From Gammaproteobacteria bacterium (GTDB lineage: Bacteria > Pseudomonadota > Gammaproteobacteria > Pseudomonadales > Oleiphilaceae): 5,862 nt of DNA. The position numbers and the translations under genes are program-made. The notes beneath the pieces were generated by a model, which was not told the origin of the DNA, did not search any database, and was given only the letters and a program-made list of their open reading frames with translations. The DNA is taken from contig RFIV01000149.1 in assembly GCA_003695085.1 (NCBI GenBank), positions 1-5,862 on the forward strand, in the 5' to 3' direction. Numbering within the stretch: the stretch's first letter is position 1; each line of letters begins with the position of its first letter. Positions 4,359 to 5,862 of this stretch are shown piece by piece.

Positions 4359-5862
4359 GTGATCGAGAAACTTCGCAACATCGCCATTATTGCTCACGTT
4401 GACCACGGCAAGACCACGCTGGTGGACAAGCTGCTGCAGCAAAGTGGCACCCTGGGCCGCAAGCAGGCCGATGCCGAACGCATCATGGACTCCAATGATC
4501 AGGAAAAGGAGCGCGGCATCACCATTCTGGCCAAGAATACCGCTATCCGTTGGAACGACTACCGCATCAATATCGTGGATACCCCCGGGCACGCCGACTT
4601 CGGTGGCGAAGTGGAGCGCGTGTTGAGCATGGTCGACTCCGTCCTGCTGCTGGTCGATGCTGTCGACGGCCCCATGCCGCAAACGCGTTTCGTGACCCAG
4701 AAGGCCTTCGAGCGTGGCCTGCGCCCCATCGTGGTGGTGAACAAGATCGACCGGCCCGGCGCACGGCCGGACTGGGTCATTGACGAAGTCTTCGACCTGT
4801 TTGACCGCCTGGGTGCGACCGAAGAACAGCTGGACTTCCCCATTGTCTACGCCTCGGCCCTGAACGGGATTGCCGGGGATGATCCGGACAACATGGCGGA
4901 AGACATGACGCCGCTGTTCGAGATGATCGTCGAGCACGTATCACCGCCTGAGGTCGATGTGGACGGTCCTTTCCAGATGCAGATCAGTGCGCTGGATTAC
5001 AACAGCTATGTCGGGGTCATCGGTGTGGGACGCATCACCCGGGGCAGTGCCCGGACCAATATGCCTGTAGCGGTTGTGGATCGTGATGGCAAGAAGCGCA
5101 ACGGCAGGATCCTCTCGGTCATGGGCTATCACGGTCTGGAGCGCGTGGAGGTCGAGCAGGCCAGCGCCGGGGATATCGTATGCGTGACCGGGCTGGAAGT
5201 GCTCAACATCTCCGACACCCTGTGTGATCCGGCGCATCCGGAAGCCCTGCCACCCCTGACGGTGGATGAGCCCACCGTCAGCATGACCTTTCAGGTCAAC
5301 GACTCGCCCTTTGCCGGCAAGGAAGGCAAGTTTGTTACCAGTCGCAACATCAAGGAGCGCCTGGAAAAGGAGCTGATTCACAATGTCGCGCTGCGCGTGG
5401 ATGAGGGGGATACGCCGGAGAAATTCGTGGTGTCCGGTCGTGGCGAGCTGCATCTGTCGGTACTCATCGAAACCATGCGGCGTGAAGGCTTTGAGCTGGG
5501 CGTCTCCCGGCCGGAAGTTATCATCCGTGAAGTGGACGGTGAAAAGCAGGAGCCCTACGAGCATGTGGTGATTGACGTGGATGACCCGCATCAGGGCGCC
5601 ATCATGGAAGAAATGGGGCTGCGTGGCGGGGAGCTCAAGAACATGATTCCGGATGGCAAGGGGCGCACACGCCTCGAGTTCATTGCGCCGTCCCGTGGTC
5701 TGATCGGCTTCCGGTCCCTGTTTCTGACCCTGACTTCCGGCAGTGGCATTCTGACACACGTCTTCGATCACTACGGCCCGTACCGGGGCGAGAAGGGCGC
5801 GGTGAAACGTAACAACGGCGTCCTGGTCTCCATGGTGGACGGCAAGGCGCTGGGTTATGCCC
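4359..5862 (+). CDS. typA (bipA): Ribosome-associated translational GTPase TypA/BipA, C-terminus off the window
   Basis: TypA is an EF-G-like GTPase that binds the ribosome and aids 50S assembly and translation under stress and at low temperature. The start is a GTG at 4359: the product then begins MIEKLRNIAIIAHVDHGKTT, matching the E. coli protein from residue 1, and no ATG fits. The ribosome-binding sequence is weak (CGGA about eight bases upstream). The visible 501 codons have no stop or frameshift; E. coli TypA has about 607 residues, so roughly 105 are missing. The GTPase domain shows G1 AHVDHGKTT (12-20), G2 RGIT (52-55), G3 DTPGH (74-78), G4 NKID (128-131) and G5 SAL (166-168). A domain II beta barrel follows (about 200-295), then EF-G domain III- and V-like parts with SGRGELHLSVL and PSRGLIGFR. 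The distinctive C-terminal domain is mostly beyond the edge. It is divergent from glnA, as in E. coli. Identification is very sure. Confidence 0.98.
   Translation, partial: MIEKLRNIAIIAHVDHGKTTLVDKLLQQSGTLGRKQADAERIMDSNDQEKERGITILAKNTAIRWNDYRINIVDTPGHADFGGEVERVLSMVDSVLLLVDAVDGPMPQTRFVTQKAFERGLRPIVVVNKIDRPGARPDWVIDEVFDLFDRLGATEEQLDFPIVYASALNGIAGDDPDNMAEDMTPLFEMIVEHVSPPEVDVDGPFQMQISALDYNSYVGVIGVGRITRGSARTNMPVAVVDRDGKKRNGRILSVMGYHGLERVEVEQASAGDIVCVTGLEVLNISDTLCDPAHPEALPPLTVDEPTVSMTFQVNDSPFAGKEGKFVTSRNIKERLEKELIHNVALRVDEGDTPEKFVVSGRGELHLSVLIETMRREGFELGVSRPEVIIREVDGEKQEPYEHVVIDVDDPHQGAIMEEMGLRGGELKNMIPDGKGRTRLEFIAPSRGLIGFRSLFLTLTSGSGILTHVFDHYGPYRGEKGAVKRNNGVLVSMVDGKALGYA

Noticed and set aside
4272..5771. 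Two long open frames (221 and 276 residues) on the minus strand opposite typA
   Set aside because: The plus strand encodes TypA without interruption over this range. The minus frames show the same shadow composition and no family motifs.

Overview
The window is a nitrogen-assimilation control locus from a gammaproteobacterium with a GC-rich genome. The evidence is the gene order (divergent typA, then glnA, a small DUF4124 protein, ntrB, ntrC), the E. coli-like NtrC and TypA sequences, and a glutamine synthetase of the adenylylated type with the YDLPPEE site. Genus cannot be fixed from this stretch. An environmental or halophilic gammaproteobacterium (Chromatiales-, Pseudomonas- or Halomonas-like) is a guess. 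No mobile element, CRISPR array, tRNA or rRNA is visible, and all five genes look intact where they are fully present.

Layout. Bases 1-671 (minus) hold the N-terminal 223 codons of ntrC, which runs off the left edge. Bases 659-1741 (minus) are ntrB, overlapping ntrC by 13 bp. Bases 1742-1911 are an ntrBC control region with an excellent NtrC box and a TATAAT element. Bases 1912-2436 (minus) encode an exported DUF4124 protein. Bases 2437-2528 carry a strong glnA terminator and a weaker NtrC-like box. Bases 2529-3938 (minus) are glnA. Bases 3939-4358 form a divergent control region with a near-consensus sigma-54 promoter and two NtrC boxes for glnA, and a sigma-70-like promoter for typA. Bases 4359-5862 (plus) are the first 501 codons of typA/bipA, which runs off the right edge.

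How it works together. NtrB senses nitrogen status, by family knowledge through PII (GlnB), and phosphorylates NtrC. NtrC-P bound to the two upstream boxes should activate sigma-54 RNA polymerase at glnA. The intrinsic terminator after glnA should limit the flow of this strong transcript into the downstream genes. A separate promoter with an NtrC box over its -35 region should keep ntrBC at a low, self-limited level. The least explained parts are the DUF4124 protein and a candidate third NtrC-binding position just in front of it, which would give every unit of the cluster its own NtrC site. No clearly new system is visible. The interest lies in the regulatory layout.
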